64,000 bases of DNA from Phycisphaerales bacterium (GTDB taxonomy: Bacteria; Planctomycetota; Phycisphaerae; UBA1845): positions 62,001-126,000 of the forward strand of contig JACKHG010000010.1 in assembly GCA_020639115.1 (NCBI GenBank), written 5' to 3'. This document shows, one piece after another, positions 35,914-45,939 of this stretch. The stretch's first letter is position 1, and the number at the start of each line of letters is the position of its first letter. The translations under genes were made by a program, and so were the position numbers. The notes under the pieces are model-generated. The model was not told the DNA's origin, searched no databases, and saw only the letters and a list, made by a program, of their open reading frames with translations.

Positions 35914-37981
35914 CTACCGCGCCCCTGCCTGGATCGAAGTCACCGCGACCGTGTACACGATGTCGTCCACGGTGCAGCCGCGGGACAGGTCGTTCACCGG
36001 CTTGTTCAGGCCCTGGAGCACCGGGCCGACCGCGAGCGCGCCGGCGGACCGCTGCACCGCCTTGTAGGCGATGTTGCCCGCGTCGAGGTCGGGGAAGATG
36101 AACACGTTCGCCTGGCCCGCGACGGGCGAGTCCGGCTGCTTGAGCTTGCCCACGTCCGGGTCGATGGCGGCGTCGTACTGCAGCGGACCGTCGATCGCGA
36201 AGTCCGGGTTGCGCTCGCGCACCAGCATGGTCGCCTCGGTCACCTTGTCCACCGACTCGCCCGCCCGCTCTTGCCGGTCAGTAGCTCAGCATCGCGACGC
36301 GACCGGGCCGAAGGCCCGGGCCGTCCGCACGCGGAAATCACGATCGCAGCGGGTTCCAGCGCGTTCGGATTAGAATGATCGCAATCACCGTGACCGAGCA
36401 CGCGGTCGGCGGTAGGCCATGAACAGCTCGAGGCGATCCCGGATCGGGCGCGCAGGCAGTCTGCGCGCCGGCCGGATCGTATCGCCTGTCCAGGTGCACC
36501 GCGCTGAGACAGGCCCGTCCGCGTCCCCGTGCTGCACCATCGCGTGCCCACGTGGATCGGCGACTCGTCGAGCACAAGCTGAGCCACCTCGGCGTCATGC
36601 CGCCGCAGCTTCGCCTTGCGCGCTCGACCACCATCTCGGCGTACCGGTCGAGGTTTCGGCGACTGCTTCGGATCGATCACCTCGACGCCGGCGTCGAAAC
36701 GCACGCCCGCCTCACGAGCCCGCGTTACTAGAATCGCCCGGCGGATCGCCGAAACAACGTCATGAGGCGCTGAGTCGCGGATCGGCCCACGGCGCGGATG
36801 GTCCGCAGCTCGTCGCCCTCCGGCAGCACGATGCGCTTCTGCCCGCCAGGGCCCGCTCGATGATCTCTCCGAGGAACGCCTGCGAACCGCGCGCAACCGC
36901 GGCGAGCGGCGACATCTCAGGCGCCTCCACAACCGCTCGTGGGCCACGTGCTCCGTCCTGCCGACAGGGCGGTGTTGATCTTGTCGCGATCCTGCGGCCG
37001 GATGCTGTCCACGTCGCGGATCCGCGTGGCGTCGCAGACGTGTCCTCAGTCACCGCGAGGATCGGCATGTTCAGCAGGCCCATGTTCTCGATCAGCGTGA
37101 TGATCTCCGGATCAGGCCGCAGGCCGCCGGTACACGACGCCCGAGACGCTCCGCCGGTTGGGGCGGCAACAGGCGCGGGCCAGGGCGAGCAGGATCGCCT
37201 CGCGGTCGCCCGGCGTGATCACCAGGGTGCGGTCGGTCTTGGTGGCAGAGAGTTGCGCGGCTCCATCGCCGCCACGAGCACGCGCGTGGCCACGGGTTCA
37301 GGCCGTCCGCGTTGGCCAGCACCTCGCGGCGATCTCGTGGCGATCTGGTCCAGCAGGATAACTCAAGAAGGTCAGGCAGGGCAGCACGCCGAGAGCGGCA
37401 CGTCCGCCTCCGCGAACGCCCGCTCCGAACTTCTGCCGCGCTCCGGATCGTCGACGTCGTTGACGCGGTTGACCACCGCTGACGTCACGTCCCAGTCGAG
37501 GAACGCCTGCCGCGCGGTCAGCACCTCCGCCAGCACCTGGTCGACCTTGGTCTTGCCCTTCGCACAACTGCCCCGCACCACCAGCAGCACCGGCATCCCG
37601 CAGGTGCGCGGCGTCTCCACGTTGATCTCCTGTGACGTTCATGGAGGTCTGGTTATTGATGCCCTCGACGGACGAAGGGCTTTTCGCTGCAAGGCGGCAC
37701 AGGTAGCACTGGTTGATGCGTTCGAGCAGCCGCTCGTTGTGCCCGTGGGCGACGAGGTCGCGGGCCTCTTCCACGCGCACCGGACAGACATCGTCCGGCT
37801 GATCCGCGATGCCGTGCGCCGCCTTGAACACGGCGACATCCGGGTCGTTCGCCCCGGCCCCGACCGGCTTGAAGAAGGCCATCTCGCGCACCGTCCGGCG
37901 CAGCACGCCGCCGAGCCCCAGCGCGACCACGCTGCTCCCCGCCTCCTGGTCAATCCCGCATACGAACAGACTGTGTGCCAT
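35914..37981 (-). pseudogene. pta: Phosphate acetyltransferase, broken by many frameshifts
   Basis: The minus strand encodes a long-form Pta in pieces spread over all three frames. From the ATG at 37981: MAHSLFVCGIDQEAGSS and MAFFKPVG (N-terminal P-loop-like domain), then CGMPVLLVVRGSCAKGKTKV (37.6 kb), MGLLNMPILAVTEDT (37.07 kb), RIVLPEGDELRTIRAV (36.8 kb, start of the catalytic domain), FDAGVEVIDPKQSP (36.7 kb), SPIHVGT, and an intact C-terminal 110 residues including VFIFPDLDAGNIAYKAVQR. Order and spacing are normal; I count at least eight frame changes between 37.64 and 36.25 kb. Either a recent pseudogene or local sequence errors. If intact it would make acetyl phosphate from acetyl-CoA. 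Confidence 0.8.
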
Positions 37982-38275
37982 GATGGCCCCCCGCTGCTGA
38001 TGGTGTTTTGCCGGTGCGCCGGTCTCTCGGGTGATCCTCGGTGCGCATAGAGCGAGACGCGCCAGCCGCTGGTGCCGCGCCGCCGTGCGCACCTCGCGGC
38101 TGACCCGCGGGAGCAGCGCCCGGCGCCCGAATTCTAGCGCCCCCACCCCGCTTTGCCGGGCAAAACCGCGTCCGATAGCCAGCCACTGCCACGTGCAAGT
38201 TCAGCGGGTACATGCCCCCCGCCGATACCTCTAGCGGACGCACCAGCCAATCCTGGCTGGCACTCGGAGCCCACC

Positions 38276-38773
38276 ATGCCGATGGTCAGCACCAACTGCG
38301 GGATCTGCGGCCAGCCGGCGGACCCCATCGACTACGAACTCACCGGCGGAATCTGGACACCCGTGACGTGTGCGGAGTGCGCCCGCCGCCGCCTCGTGGC
38401 TGACGGCGGCATCGTGGTCCAACTGCTCGCGGCGCCCAAGGGGGCACTCTTCGAACTCGGCGAGGTCCACCTGCGCCCCGGTGCGCTGCACGTGCTCACC
38501 GAGTCCGGCCAGCACTTCTGGCCGTTCCTCGTCCGCCACGCCCAGGGCGACACCGGCGTCTTCGTCACCCGGCACGCCGGCCAGACGCCGCGGCCCCAGC
38601 GCTACCCATCCAGCAAGCGCCGCAAGACCAGCCGCACGTTCGACACCGGCCACGCCTACCTGAACAGCTCCGGAAACGTGGTCAGCGAGTACCGCACCGC
38701 GCAGAACCGCCGCCTGTGGATCGTCACCGCTCCCGGCAAGGTCACGATCATCATGGCCCCCGGCGAGTATTGA
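38276..38773 (+). CDS. Zinc-ribbon hypothetical protein
   Basis: 165 residues from the ATG at 38276, with GGAG 8 nt upstream. The N-terminus has two Cys pairs (NCGICGQP and VTCAECARR) about 21 residues apart, a likely zinc ribbon. The rest is beta-rich with a basic middle (SSKRRKTSRTF) and no recognised domain. It stands alone between pta and a secreted protein gene. Confidence 0.6.
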   Translation: MPMVSTNCGICGQPADPIDYELTGGIWTPVTCAECARRRLVADGGIVVQLLAAPKGALFELGEVHLRPGALHVLTESGQHFWPFLVRHAQGDTGVFVTRHAGQTPRPQRYPSSKRRKTSRTFDTGHAYLNSSGNVVSEYRTAQNRRLWIVTAPGKVTIIMAPGEY

Positions 38774-39091
38774 GCCACCCCCCGGTACTGCATTTCCGCG
38801 ACCATTCCCACCTCGCAGCAAGCTGCTCAGCCGCGAAGCGTCAACGTGTCCCTGCGGTTTTTGCCTATTTCGAGATCGCCGTCAGCCCGCGGCCGGCTGG
38901 AACACGATCGTGTGCAGCAGTGCGAGAGCGTGGCGGCGGCTACGAGCGCAGAGTCGGGCAAGCGATTACCCGCTGGCAAGATCGTAAGAAATACCGAGCT
39001 GTTACAGTGGCACTGATTCCAGGGGCTTCGCCGACGGCGCTACGCGGCTCCCTGCCGCGACCACGCACCCGTTTGTCAGTACAATGCCGGG
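38774..39091. other. Gap without recognised features
   Basis: No coding, RNA or repeat feature was seen; no convincing promoter for the next gene. Confidence 0.4.
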
Positions 39092-40213
39092 ATGAACCTC
39101 ACAAAGCGCTTTGCGCCCGTCGCTGCCGCAGCCCTTCTCACTCTGTGCGCTCCGCGCCCGGGGCTCGGCCAGCCCTCCGAGGCTCCCCCCACGGCTGAAA
39201 CCGACCCGCAGGCCGCGACGCCGATGCCGGGCCAGGCGGATGCGGCGGAGCCGGATGCCCCTCCGTCACAGCCGGAGCTGCAGATCGACGAACTCGGGCC
39301 CAAAGTGACAACCACGCCCGAACCGGGCGTCTGGCCGACCCCCGATCTGATCGACGCGCTCGTACGCCGCGTGGCAGCCGACGTGGCGGGTGAGTACGAC
39401 CTCGACTCCACGCAGGCGCAGCGCGTTGAAGATCGCATGGTCGAGCGCTGGACGCGGTTCATGACGCAGAATCGCCGCGACCTCGAGCCGCTGATCACCG
39501 ACTATCTCGAGGCCCGCTTCGCGATCCACCCGCCCAGTGCCGACCGCGTCGCCGAGTGGGCCGCCCGCGCGATGCCCGTCTACAACCGGCTGCGCCAGAA
39601 CGTGGAAGCCGGCGAGGACGATGTGCGTTCCGTCCTCGATGACGACCAGCGGGCCGCGTTCGATCGCGCCGCGCCGCAGCGCCAGACGCAGTTGGACGCG
39701 GTGGCCGGCCAGCTCAAGCGCTGGAGCGTCGGCAAGTTCGACGAGGCCGAATGGTGGGTACCGCCCGCCAGCAACACCCCACCCGCCCCGCGCGGAGCCC
39801 AGGCGGAGCAAGCCAGTCCGCCGCCCACGCCGGAGGCGTCGACGGACCTGCCCCCCCGCCTGGTCGGTGAGTTCAACGCTTGGGAAAAATACGTTCAGGA
39901 TTTTTGCGACCGACTCGAGCTCGACCGCGCCCAACGCAACGCAGCCGGCTCCATCCTGCGCGAGCTCATCGCCCGCGCCACCGACCACGCCCGTCGACAT
40001 CGCGACCGCATCGCCGCCCTGGAGGAGAAGATCGCCTCCGGATCCGGCGAGGAGGATGAAACCTTTAACCGAGACCTCGTCGAACTCTATGGCCCGATCG
40101 ACCGCATGTTCGCGGAGCTGGTCGCACGCCTCGAGCGCCTGCCCACAGCCGGCCAGAAACACCGCGCCGAACAGGCCGCCGAACAACCGGCTGAGCCGGC
40201 GGAGACCCCATAG
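39092..40213 (+). CDS. Secreted helical protein, unknown
   Basis: 373 residues with a signal peptide (MNLTKRFAPVAAAALLTL...GLG) and a Pro/Ala-rich start. Two helical regions (about residues 85-200 and 250-360), rich in Arg, Glu and Ala, are linked by Pro/Ala. The spacing of charged residues recalls Spy/LTxxQ-type periplasmic proteins, but no motif is clear. Function is unknown. It ends in a Glu/Pro/Ala repeat. Confidence 0.65.
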   Translation: MNLTKRFAPVAAAALLTLCAPRPGLGQPSEAPPTAETDPQAATPMPGQADAAEPDAPPSQPELQIDELGPKVTTTPEPGVWPTPDLIDALVRRVAADVAGEYDLDSTQAQRVEDRMVERWTRFMTQNRRDLEPLITDYLEARFAIHPPSADRVAEWAARAMPVYNRLRQNVEAGEDDVRSVLDDDQRAAFDRAAPQRQTQLDAVAGQLKRWSVGKFDEAEWWVPPASNTPPAPRGAQAEQASPPPTPEASTDLPPRLVGEFNAWEKYVQDFCDRLELDRAQRNAAGSILRELIARATDHARRHRDRIAALEEKIASGSGEEDETFNRDLVELYGPIDRMFAELVARLERLPTAGQKHRAEQAAEQPAEPAETP

Positions 40214-40648
40214 CAGAAGTCGTCATTCGCGGGTGCAGCGCCGCCTGGAGTCCGCGCCGGAGGGCGCCCAAGGGCTCTGGCTGATACCAGGACGAGCGTG
40301 CACGCCTGCGTCGTCACGCCTCGACGGGGCGTTCGCCCGGCATACAGCTCTCCCTTCATGGGATGGTGCGGATGGTGCTCGGTGCTCCCCACGGACTACC
40401 CCTTGGCGCGGGGGTGAACAGACGCGTGCGCGGTCCCTGCTTGCCACAGCGTTCGCAATCCGCATGCAACGTGAAGTCCCCCGGAGTGCGCATTACCAAC
40501 CGGAGCCGATCCGCGACAGATGGATAGAGCTTGCTCTGGCACCTGATTGGCCAATGCAAAGCGGCCCGTCCGATGGACGGGCCGCGCGATGCATCATCGA
40601 TTGGAATAGCGAGCTTGCCCCAAGCGATTCCGCGCAGGGCGGTCGCGA
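40214..40648. other. Gap holding a terminator hairpin
   Basis: No gene is seen. The hairpin at 40561-40585 is the only feature. Confidence 0.5.
40561..40585 (-). terminator. Hairpin downstream of the PEP-CTERM gene
   Basis: Perfect 11-bp stem GCGGCCCGTCC/GGACGGGCCGC with a 3-nt loop, then only a short T-rich stretch in the minus direction. It lies about 64 bp after the gene's stop. Confidence 0.6.
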
Positions 40649-41329
40649 CTAGCGGCGGCGACGGCCGACCGCCAAGGCACCCAGCGCGAGCAGCGCGAAG
40701 CTGGCCGGCTCGGGCGTGGCGTGATCGTCCGGGGTCAACGCGTACTGCGACTGCACGTTGCCGGTGATCCCCGTGGTCCAGTCGAAATTGCTCAGGTCCT
40801 GTCCGAACGCCACGGTCAGGCTGTCGATGCTGCTGAAGATGTTGTTGACCGGCCAGACATTCGTGCCCGGCAGGTTGACGGTCGTGGCCGTCCAGCGACC
40901 GAGCCCGTCGATGGTGCTCAGGGTCGGCGAGGTCGAGTTGATTTCGAACAGCATGCCCGTGATCGGGCCGCTGATCTCGTAACCAGGCACCGGCAGGCCG
41001 GGGCCAGCGCCATCGGCATCGTACGAGAAGGTCAGCGAAAGCGACCCACCCACGAACTGGGCCTGGCCGCTCAGCAGAATCTGGCTGAACTGCGTCGAGA
41101 GGTTGACAGCCACGTTGGATGCAGTGCCCGCGAGCGGCGGGCTGTCGTTCAGCACCAGCGAGCCCTGGTTGAGCGCGCTGATCGTGAAGAGGCCGGTGTT
41201 CGGATCAAAGCTTGTGTCCGGCTGGCTGTTGATCAGGTTGTGCTGAATCGACGAGTACGCTCCCAAGGCCGGGACGGCAGCCAGCACGACCACAGCCATC
41301 ACGCTCGTGAAAATGACTTTTCCCTTCAT
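40649..41329 (-). CDS. PEP-CTERM secreted protein
   Basis: 226 residues from the ATG at 41329 (MKGKVIFTSVMAVVVLAAVPALG signal). The middle is Ser/Thr/Asn-rich beta. The C-terminus is a PEP-CTERM sorting tag: TPEPASFALLALGA followed by GRRRR. Exosortase should cleave and anchor or release it. It is 139 bp downstream of a second PEP-CTERM gene, so the two may be cotranscribed. Function is unknown, likely extracellular matrix. Confidence 0.85.
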   Translation of the reverse strand: MKGKVIFTSVMAVVVLAAVPALGAYSSIQHNLINSQPDTSFDPNTGLFTISALNQGSLVLNDSPPLAGTASNVAVNLSTQFSQILLSGQAQFVGGSLSLTFSYDADGAGPGLPVPGYEISGPITGMLFEINSTSPTLSTIDGLGRWTATTVNLPGTNVWPVNNIFSSIDSLTVAFGQDLSNFDWTTGITGNVQSQYALTPDDHATPEPASFALLALGALAVGRRRR

Positions 41330-41468
41330 CGGTATTCCTCGCTCCAATCGAAAGTAGGTCTGAATGCTTCAATCCCATGCCCGCGTCGCCGCACGATGGC
41401 GCGGCGACACGATCAATCAGGTTTCCGGCCGCAGAAGCGTACAACCGCGTTCCGCGGACCCGCCTCGA

Positions 41469-42224
41469 CTAGCGGCGCGCCCCGCGCCGCCGCAAACCCA
41501 GCAGTCCGGCGCCCGCCAGCAGCGCGAGCGTGCTCGGCTCGGGGATTCCGGTATACGTCAGGCTCAACTCCATCGTGTTGATGGCATAGACGCTCGTCTG
41601 GAAGTCCTGCAGCGGCCCGCCACCGTCCTGCCGAGCCCCCTGAATGGTGAAATTCATCGAGTACAGCCCGGGCATCGTCGCGATCGTGCCGTCCACCAGC
41701 GCCCCCGCTGTCGGGTTCAGGTAGACGTCGCCGACTTTGTCGATCAGGTTGTCGCCACCGTTCGGCTCCTTCACGTGGAACGCGCCCACGGTCCCTTCAA
41801 CGAGCAGAATGTTGGATGCCGAAAACGGCGTGAAGGTCGTCCCGAAGTCGGGCGAGGTGTAAACCGTGCCGTAGAGCTGGAACGTCCCGCCACCAAGGAA
41901 CGTCGCCTCGGCGTCACCGCCGGCGCTCAGATCCTGGTCGAGCGCGTTGCCGCTCCACACCATGTGCCCGCTGGATATGCCCTGCGGGTCGATGTAGTAG
42001 TCCGGGAAGAAGTTGAAGTCCGTCATGGTCCCCCCCGACGTCATCACGCTCGGGATGTCCCACTGCGGACTCGGTGACGCGTTCGCGTCGAAAATCGGCG
42101 TTGGTTGCGCCGTCGTGCCCAGCGAAAACACATCCGCTGCTGACGCCGAACCAGCCATCGTCAGGACTGCCCCAAGGGCGACCACTGCCACCCCGCGCGT
42201 CTTAAGACGGTTGTTGCAGAACAT
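41469..42224 (-). CDS. PEP-CTERM secreted protein
   Basis: 251 residues from the ATG at 42224, with AGGAGG about 9 nt upstream and a signal peptide (VALGAVLTMAGSASA). The tail has IPEPSTLALLAGAG, then GLRRRGARR, a standard PEP-CTERM signal. The body is beta-rich without a known domain. The upstream open frame is a read-through and is rejected. A strong terminator and a near-consensus promoter lie 200-360 bp upstream. Confidence 0.88.
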   Translation of the reverse strand: MFCNNRLKTRGVAVVALGAVLTMAGSASAADVFSLGTTAQPTPIFDANASPSPQWDIPSVMTSGGTMTDFNFFPDYYIDPQGISSGHMVWSGNALDQDLSAGGDAEATFLGGGTFQLYGTVYTSPDFGTTFTPFSASNILLVEGTVGAFHVKEPNGGDNLIDKVGDVYLNPTAGALVDGTIATMPGLYSMNFTIQGARQDGGGPLQDFQTSVYAINTMELSLTYTGIPEPSTLALLAGAGLLGLRRRGARR

Positions 42225-42414
42225 GCCTCTACGCCTCCTGCCTTCTGAAGCACCACACTCCAAAACCACCTCGACGATCGCTCCGACCGACCTGGCAGTT
42301 ACATCGCGCGGTGCTCGCCTTTCCTTCGCCCGGCGCCCCTGTTCCCCCGCCAATCCTCCGGCGAGGCCGACCCTCACATTGGGGCCATGTCCAACTGCAT
42401 CACGAACACGCCCC

Positions 42415-42456
42415 AAAACAAAAAGAGAGCTCGGGAACGCACGTTCCCTGCTCTCT
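42415..42456 (-). terminator. Rho-independent terminator
   Basis: Minus direction: AGAGAGC and GGGAACG on one arm pair with CGTTCCC and GCTCTCT on the other (small bulges), followed by TTTTTGTTTT. A strong hairpin. Confidence 0.85.
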
Positions 42457-42549
42457 CTCACCCAGTGCTGACCGGCAACCTCAGCCTGCCGCCCGAACAC
42501 GTCCACTGCGCCTGGAGCCTCCCCGCACCATGCGCAGTTCTAATTGCTA
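42415..42549 (-). ncRNA. Candidate small RNA or terminated leader
   Basis: A transcript of about 135 nt would run from the predicted start near 42549 to an intrinsic terminator ending at 42415. It matches no RNA family I know and lacks the SRP tetraloop motif. It could also be the leader of the PEP-CTERM gene. A 16-codon Arg-rich reading frame starts at its ATG near 42531 without a clear ribosome site. Confidence 0.4.
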
Positions 42550-42555
42550 TCGCTC

Positions 42556-42585
42556 AATATACCGGACCCGCCGAAATCATGTCAA
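42556..42585 (-). promoter_or_regulatory. Near-consensus sigma-70 promoter
   Basis: Perfect TTGACA (42585-42580), 18-bp spacer, TATATT (42561-42556), about 332 bp upstream of the PEP-CTERM start, with a terminator in between. Confidence 0.7.
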
Positions 42586-42714
42586 TCAATATTTGTCAGC
42601 TACGTCCGAAAATAACACCCGTCTCCCGCAGAACAGCCCATCGACGCCTAAGTCCTTGCAACGCCCCGACTTGCTGCGGAGCGCGCGGCCATCCCGCGGC
42701 TGACTCCGCGACGG

Positions 42715-44619
42715 TCAATCGTAGCTTGCCCCGAAGTGATCCAGGACGATTTCCAGGTCCGCATCGTCGACCACGCCGTCCTCATTGCCATCGGCCAGCA
42801 GATCGTACGCCGCGTCCCCCACCTGCGTGCCGTAGGCCTCCAGCGCCTCCAGCACGTCGTCGTACCCGACAATGCCGTCGTCATCCACGTCGCCCCAGTG
42901 CGGGGCGATATCCACGATCGTCCCCGGGCCCACGTGCAACCGCATTAGGGGATCCCCAATGAGAACTTCTGACCAGCTCAGGTAGGGCAGGCCGCTGAAG
43001 ACCGCCTCCGCCAGCGTCAGATCGCCGACGCCGTTCTGGTCGTCGTCACGCATCAGGTTGGTGTAGATGAAATCCCCGTCGAGAATCGCCCCGCCTTCGG
43101 GCTCGAAGGCGTGCCCCGCCGCGGCGGTCCCGCCGATGGTGATGAAGTCGCCGATCTTCGCCTGCCCGGTCGCCACGTCGCTGAAGAACGTGACTGCGTT
43201 GAAGCTCTCGATGGACGTGAACACGGCGCCGGGCACGCACTTGAAGAGCGGCCCGCCGCCGGGGCCCGAGGCCAGCAGGTAATCCGCCGGCCGGCCGTCA
43301 CCGCCGTTGCGCCCGTAGGTCAGCATGCCGATGATGCCCTGATCGGCCCCCAGAAAACTCGCATTCAACGCGGCGGCGGTGTCGTCCCACAGCGCACGTC
43401 CGCCCATCCATCCGCTGATCGTCCGGCTGCCCGTGCCCCCCGCCGTCGCGGGGAAGCCGGTCATGAGTTCGAAGAGCTGGAAGTAGTGATTGACGGGGGC
43501 GAAATAGGTGATCTCCTCTGCGCCCGGCGGTTGGGGGTGATCCGCATAGCCCAGTGGCGGCGCATTCGGGGGCAGGTTGTAGGTGTCCGTGTGTGCGAAC
43601 TCGTACGGCGCCGGCGGGCTCGGGGAATGATCGATGGCCAGAACCGCATCGTTGGCGTTGTATCCCGTGAAACGCGGATGCAGCGGGTCGCTGACCCGCG
43701 CCGCCCGCTCCAGCATCGCCCGCACGGCCCATATTGGGTATTTTCCCTGCGGCCGCGTGGCGTCCAACCGCGCCGTCAGGTACAGATCGCCGGCGAACAT
43801 CCGCCGGTTCCGCGCCGAATAGCCCGCGGAATCAAAATCGCCCTCAATGCGCGGACTCGATGCCACGCGCCACATCCACGTCCACCGGAAACTGTCGCGG
43901 CGTGCCAGGATCGCACGCTGCCGCGCCCACCGCTTGATCGACGACCGGTAACCCTGGTAGGGGTTCACCACCCGACCGCTGATCGGCATCCGCGACACGG
44001 ACGACGCCGCCGGATCGATCAGAAAGAGCACCGCCAACTCGCTCTCCACCGAGGCCGCGTTGACGGTCGAGCGGTTGTTCACCGTCAAGTGCGCATTTGA
44101 AGCGGCTGGCTTCACGACGTCGGCCAGCGCCGGATCGGTGTCCTCGATCCGATACGGCATCCCCGCCGTCGTGATGATCACGTAAATCTGGTCCTGCAGC
44201 CCGAATGCGCGCAGGTGCGCCCGCGCGGGTTCCGCGATGTAGGTTTCGAAGTCCGACCGGGAGATGATCTCGTCCGCCGGTGTCGCGGTCAGCGAAGCGC
44301 TGTCGGTGAGCCCGCCAAGGTACACGACCTGCTCATCGATGATCTCGGGATGATATTGCCGGTAGAGCCGCACCACCTCGAGGCCGGCGGGGCTGTTGGC
44401 ATTCACCAGAATCAGGACGTTCCACCACGCCAGGGGCACCTGGTCGTCGCTGACGCTGGGCGGCAGAACCTGCGCCAATCCCGCGGGCAGTAGCTCGTTC
44501 TTGCGGCTGCAGGCGTCACCGGTGCCTGCACCGGCTCGTTCCCCACCTACGAATGCCGTAACCACGAGCATGAGCGTGACCAGCGCCGGTCGCCGCATGT
44601 ACAAGACGCGCTGTATCAT
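42715..44619 (-). CDS. TIGR03790-like secreted protein with dockerin-like tail
   Basis: 634 residues from the ATG at 44619 (alternative 44598), with a signal peptide (LVTLMLVVTAFVGGERAGA). The mature start WWNVLILVNANSPAGLEVVRLYRQYHPEI matches the TIGR03790 family of planctomycetes. Later motifs include VIITTAGMPYRI. The end holds two Ca-binding loops: DVDDDGIVGYDDVLEAL and DGNEDGVVDDADLEIVL, as in dockerins. Likely extracellular; function unknown. Confidence 0.8.
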   Translation of the reverse strand: MIQRVLYMRRPALVTLMLVVTAFVGGERAGAGTGDACSRKNELLPAGLAQVLPPSVSDDQVPLAWWNVLILVNANSPAGLEVVRLYRQYHPEIIDEQVVYLGGLTDSASLTATPADEIISRSDFETYIAEPARAHLRAFGLQDQIYVIITTAGMPYRIEDTDPALADVVKPAASNAHLTVNNRSTVNAASVESELAVLFLIDPAASSVSRMPISGRVVNPYQGYRSSIKRWARQRAILARRDSFRWTWMWRVASSPRIEGDFDSAGYSARNRRMFAGDLYLTARLDATRPQGKYPIWAVRAMLERAARVSDPLHPRFTGYNANDAVLAIDHSPSPPAPYEFAHTDTYNLPPNAPPLGYADHPQPPGAEEITYFAPVNHYFQLFELMTGFPATAGGTGSRTISGWMGGRALWDDTAAALNASFLGADQGIIGMLTYGRNGGDGRPADYLLASGPGGGPLFKCVPGAVFTSIESFNAVTFFSDVATGQAKIGDFITIGGTAAAGHAFEPEGGAILDGDFIYTNLMRDDDQNGVGDLTLAEAVFSGLPYLSWSEVLIGDPLMRLHVGPGTIVDIAPHWGDVDDDGIVGYDDVLEALEAYGTQVGDAAYDLLADGNEDGVVDDADLEIVLDHFGASYD

Positions 44620-45013
44620 TGTTCGAATGCTGCCCACATTCCCAACACCAGCCGCCGCAACGCCGCACGCGGGCGACACGCCAACTACTGCCGGGGGCAC
44701 AACAGCTCAGGCACGCGGCGCGATCACTGGGGTCAAATCATGGCAGGCCGACGCGGGCTTGCCGTCGCATTCCGCGCGAACCGCAAGCTCCGATCGGTGC
44801 TGAACGGACTGTTAGAACTTCCTTCCCTGTCGACCGCAGTTGGCTGCTCACGGGCTCCTCTTCCCGTCACAACCGGTGCCTCAGCGCACCCCTACACCTA
44901 CAAACAACCAAATAGCCCATTCAAAGTCAAGAGCATGGCCGGTATGTGTCCAAAACATGGTCGCATTGGGGTATGAACGCGACGAAATCGGATGGCTCGA
45001 TGGTGACCGCTCG
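44620..45013. other. Gap without a gene
   Basis: AT-richer near 44880-44960. A TTGACT box is present on the minus strand (44925-44930), but no good -10 follows. Confidence 0.4.
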
Positions 45014-45775
45014 CTACGGCTGCCCGACAGTCAAACCGCCGAACCGCCGGTCCCGACCGGCGTAATCCTGGATGGCTGCGTGCAGATGCCCGATGCCGAA
45101 GTCCGGCCAGCACGCGTCGCAGATGTACAGCTCCGCATAGCTCATCTGCCAGAGCAGGAAGTTGCTGATCCGCCGCTCCCCCGCCGTCCGAATCAGCAGG
45201 TCCGGATCCGGCAGCCCGGCGGTGTATAGGGCCCCGCCTACATCCGACTCCTCGATGCTGCCCGCGTCCCGAATGCCGGCAGCCGCCTCCGACGCCAGGC
45301 GCCGGATCGCGTCCACCAGCTCCGTCCGCGCCCCGTAGTTCAGCGCCAGGCACAACCGCATGCCCGTGTTGCCCGCGGACGCCGCGATCGTCGTGTCCAT
45401 CTCGCGCAGCACGTCGTCCGGCAAGCCCTCCCGCCGGCCCACGTGCACGAGCCGGATGTTGTTGTCTACGATCTCCCCGCGCTCCGCAACGAGGTAATGC
45501 CCGTACAGGCCCATCAGGAAATCCACTTCCTCCCGAGGACGCTTCCAGTTCTCGTGGCTGAAGCTGTACAGCGTGAGCACCTCGATGCCCAAACGGGCTG
45601 ACTGCGTCACGATCTCGCGCACCGCCCGCGCCCCCTGCTCGTGGCCGCGCACCCGGGGAAGCCCGCGCGCCCGCGCCCAGCGGCCGTTGCCGTCCATGAT
45701 GATCGCGACGTGACGCGGCATCCGCTCCCGCGGTACGCCCAGAACTTCGTGTGGATCCAGAACGGCTTCAGGCAT
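45014..45775 (-). CDS. uppS: Isoprenyl transferase (undecaprenyl diphosphate synthase)
   Basis: 253 residues: HVAIIMDGNGRWARARG (active-site Asp and Gly), LTLYSFSHENWKRP and PDLLIRTAGERRISNFLLWQMSYAEL. It is a cis-prenyltransferase making the C55 carrier lipid for cell-wall and glycan synthesis. It follows purA by 164 bp on the same strand, with its own TATAAT box between. Confidence 0.96.
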   Translation of the reverse strand: MPEAVLDPHEVLGVPRERMPRHVAIIMDGNGRWARARGLPRVRGHEQGARAVREIVTQSARLGIEVLTLYSFSHENWKRPREEVDFLMGLYGHYLVAERGEIVDNNIRLVHVGRREGLPDDVLREMDTTIAASAGNTGMRLCLALNYGARTELVDAIRRLASEAAAGIRDAGSIEESDVGGALYTAGLPDPDLLIRTAGERRISNFLLWQMSYAELYICDACWPDFGIGHLHAAIQDYAGRDRRFGGLTVGQP

Positions 45776-45822
45776 TATTCGTAACTCTCGGGCGTACCAG
45801 GGGTTCGACGGTTCATTGGGCG

Positions 45823-45828
45823 ATTATA
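45823..45828 (-). promoter_or_regulatory. -10 box for uppS
   Basis: Perfect TATAAT on the minus strand, giving a leader of about 40 nt. The -35 region is weak (GTTTTG, 17 bp upstream). Confidence 0.4.
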
Positions 45829-45939
45829 CCGGCCCGGACGTGGGGCAAAACGGTGCCAGCGACCCAATCGTGCCTACGACGACGTCACGCCGCCGGGTCG
45901 CAGAAATCCAGAATTGGGGCACTCACCGCCCCCATGCTG

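Larger units (their letters stand above)
42225..42714 (-). other. Gap with promoter, hairpin terminator and possible sRNA
   Basis: No protein gene is seen. See the promoter at 42556, the ncRNA at 42415 and the terminator. Confidence 0.5.

Noticed and set aside
36419..38050. 543-codon plus-strand open frame
   Set aside because: Antisense to the broken pta; the conserved Pta motifs are all on the minus strand.
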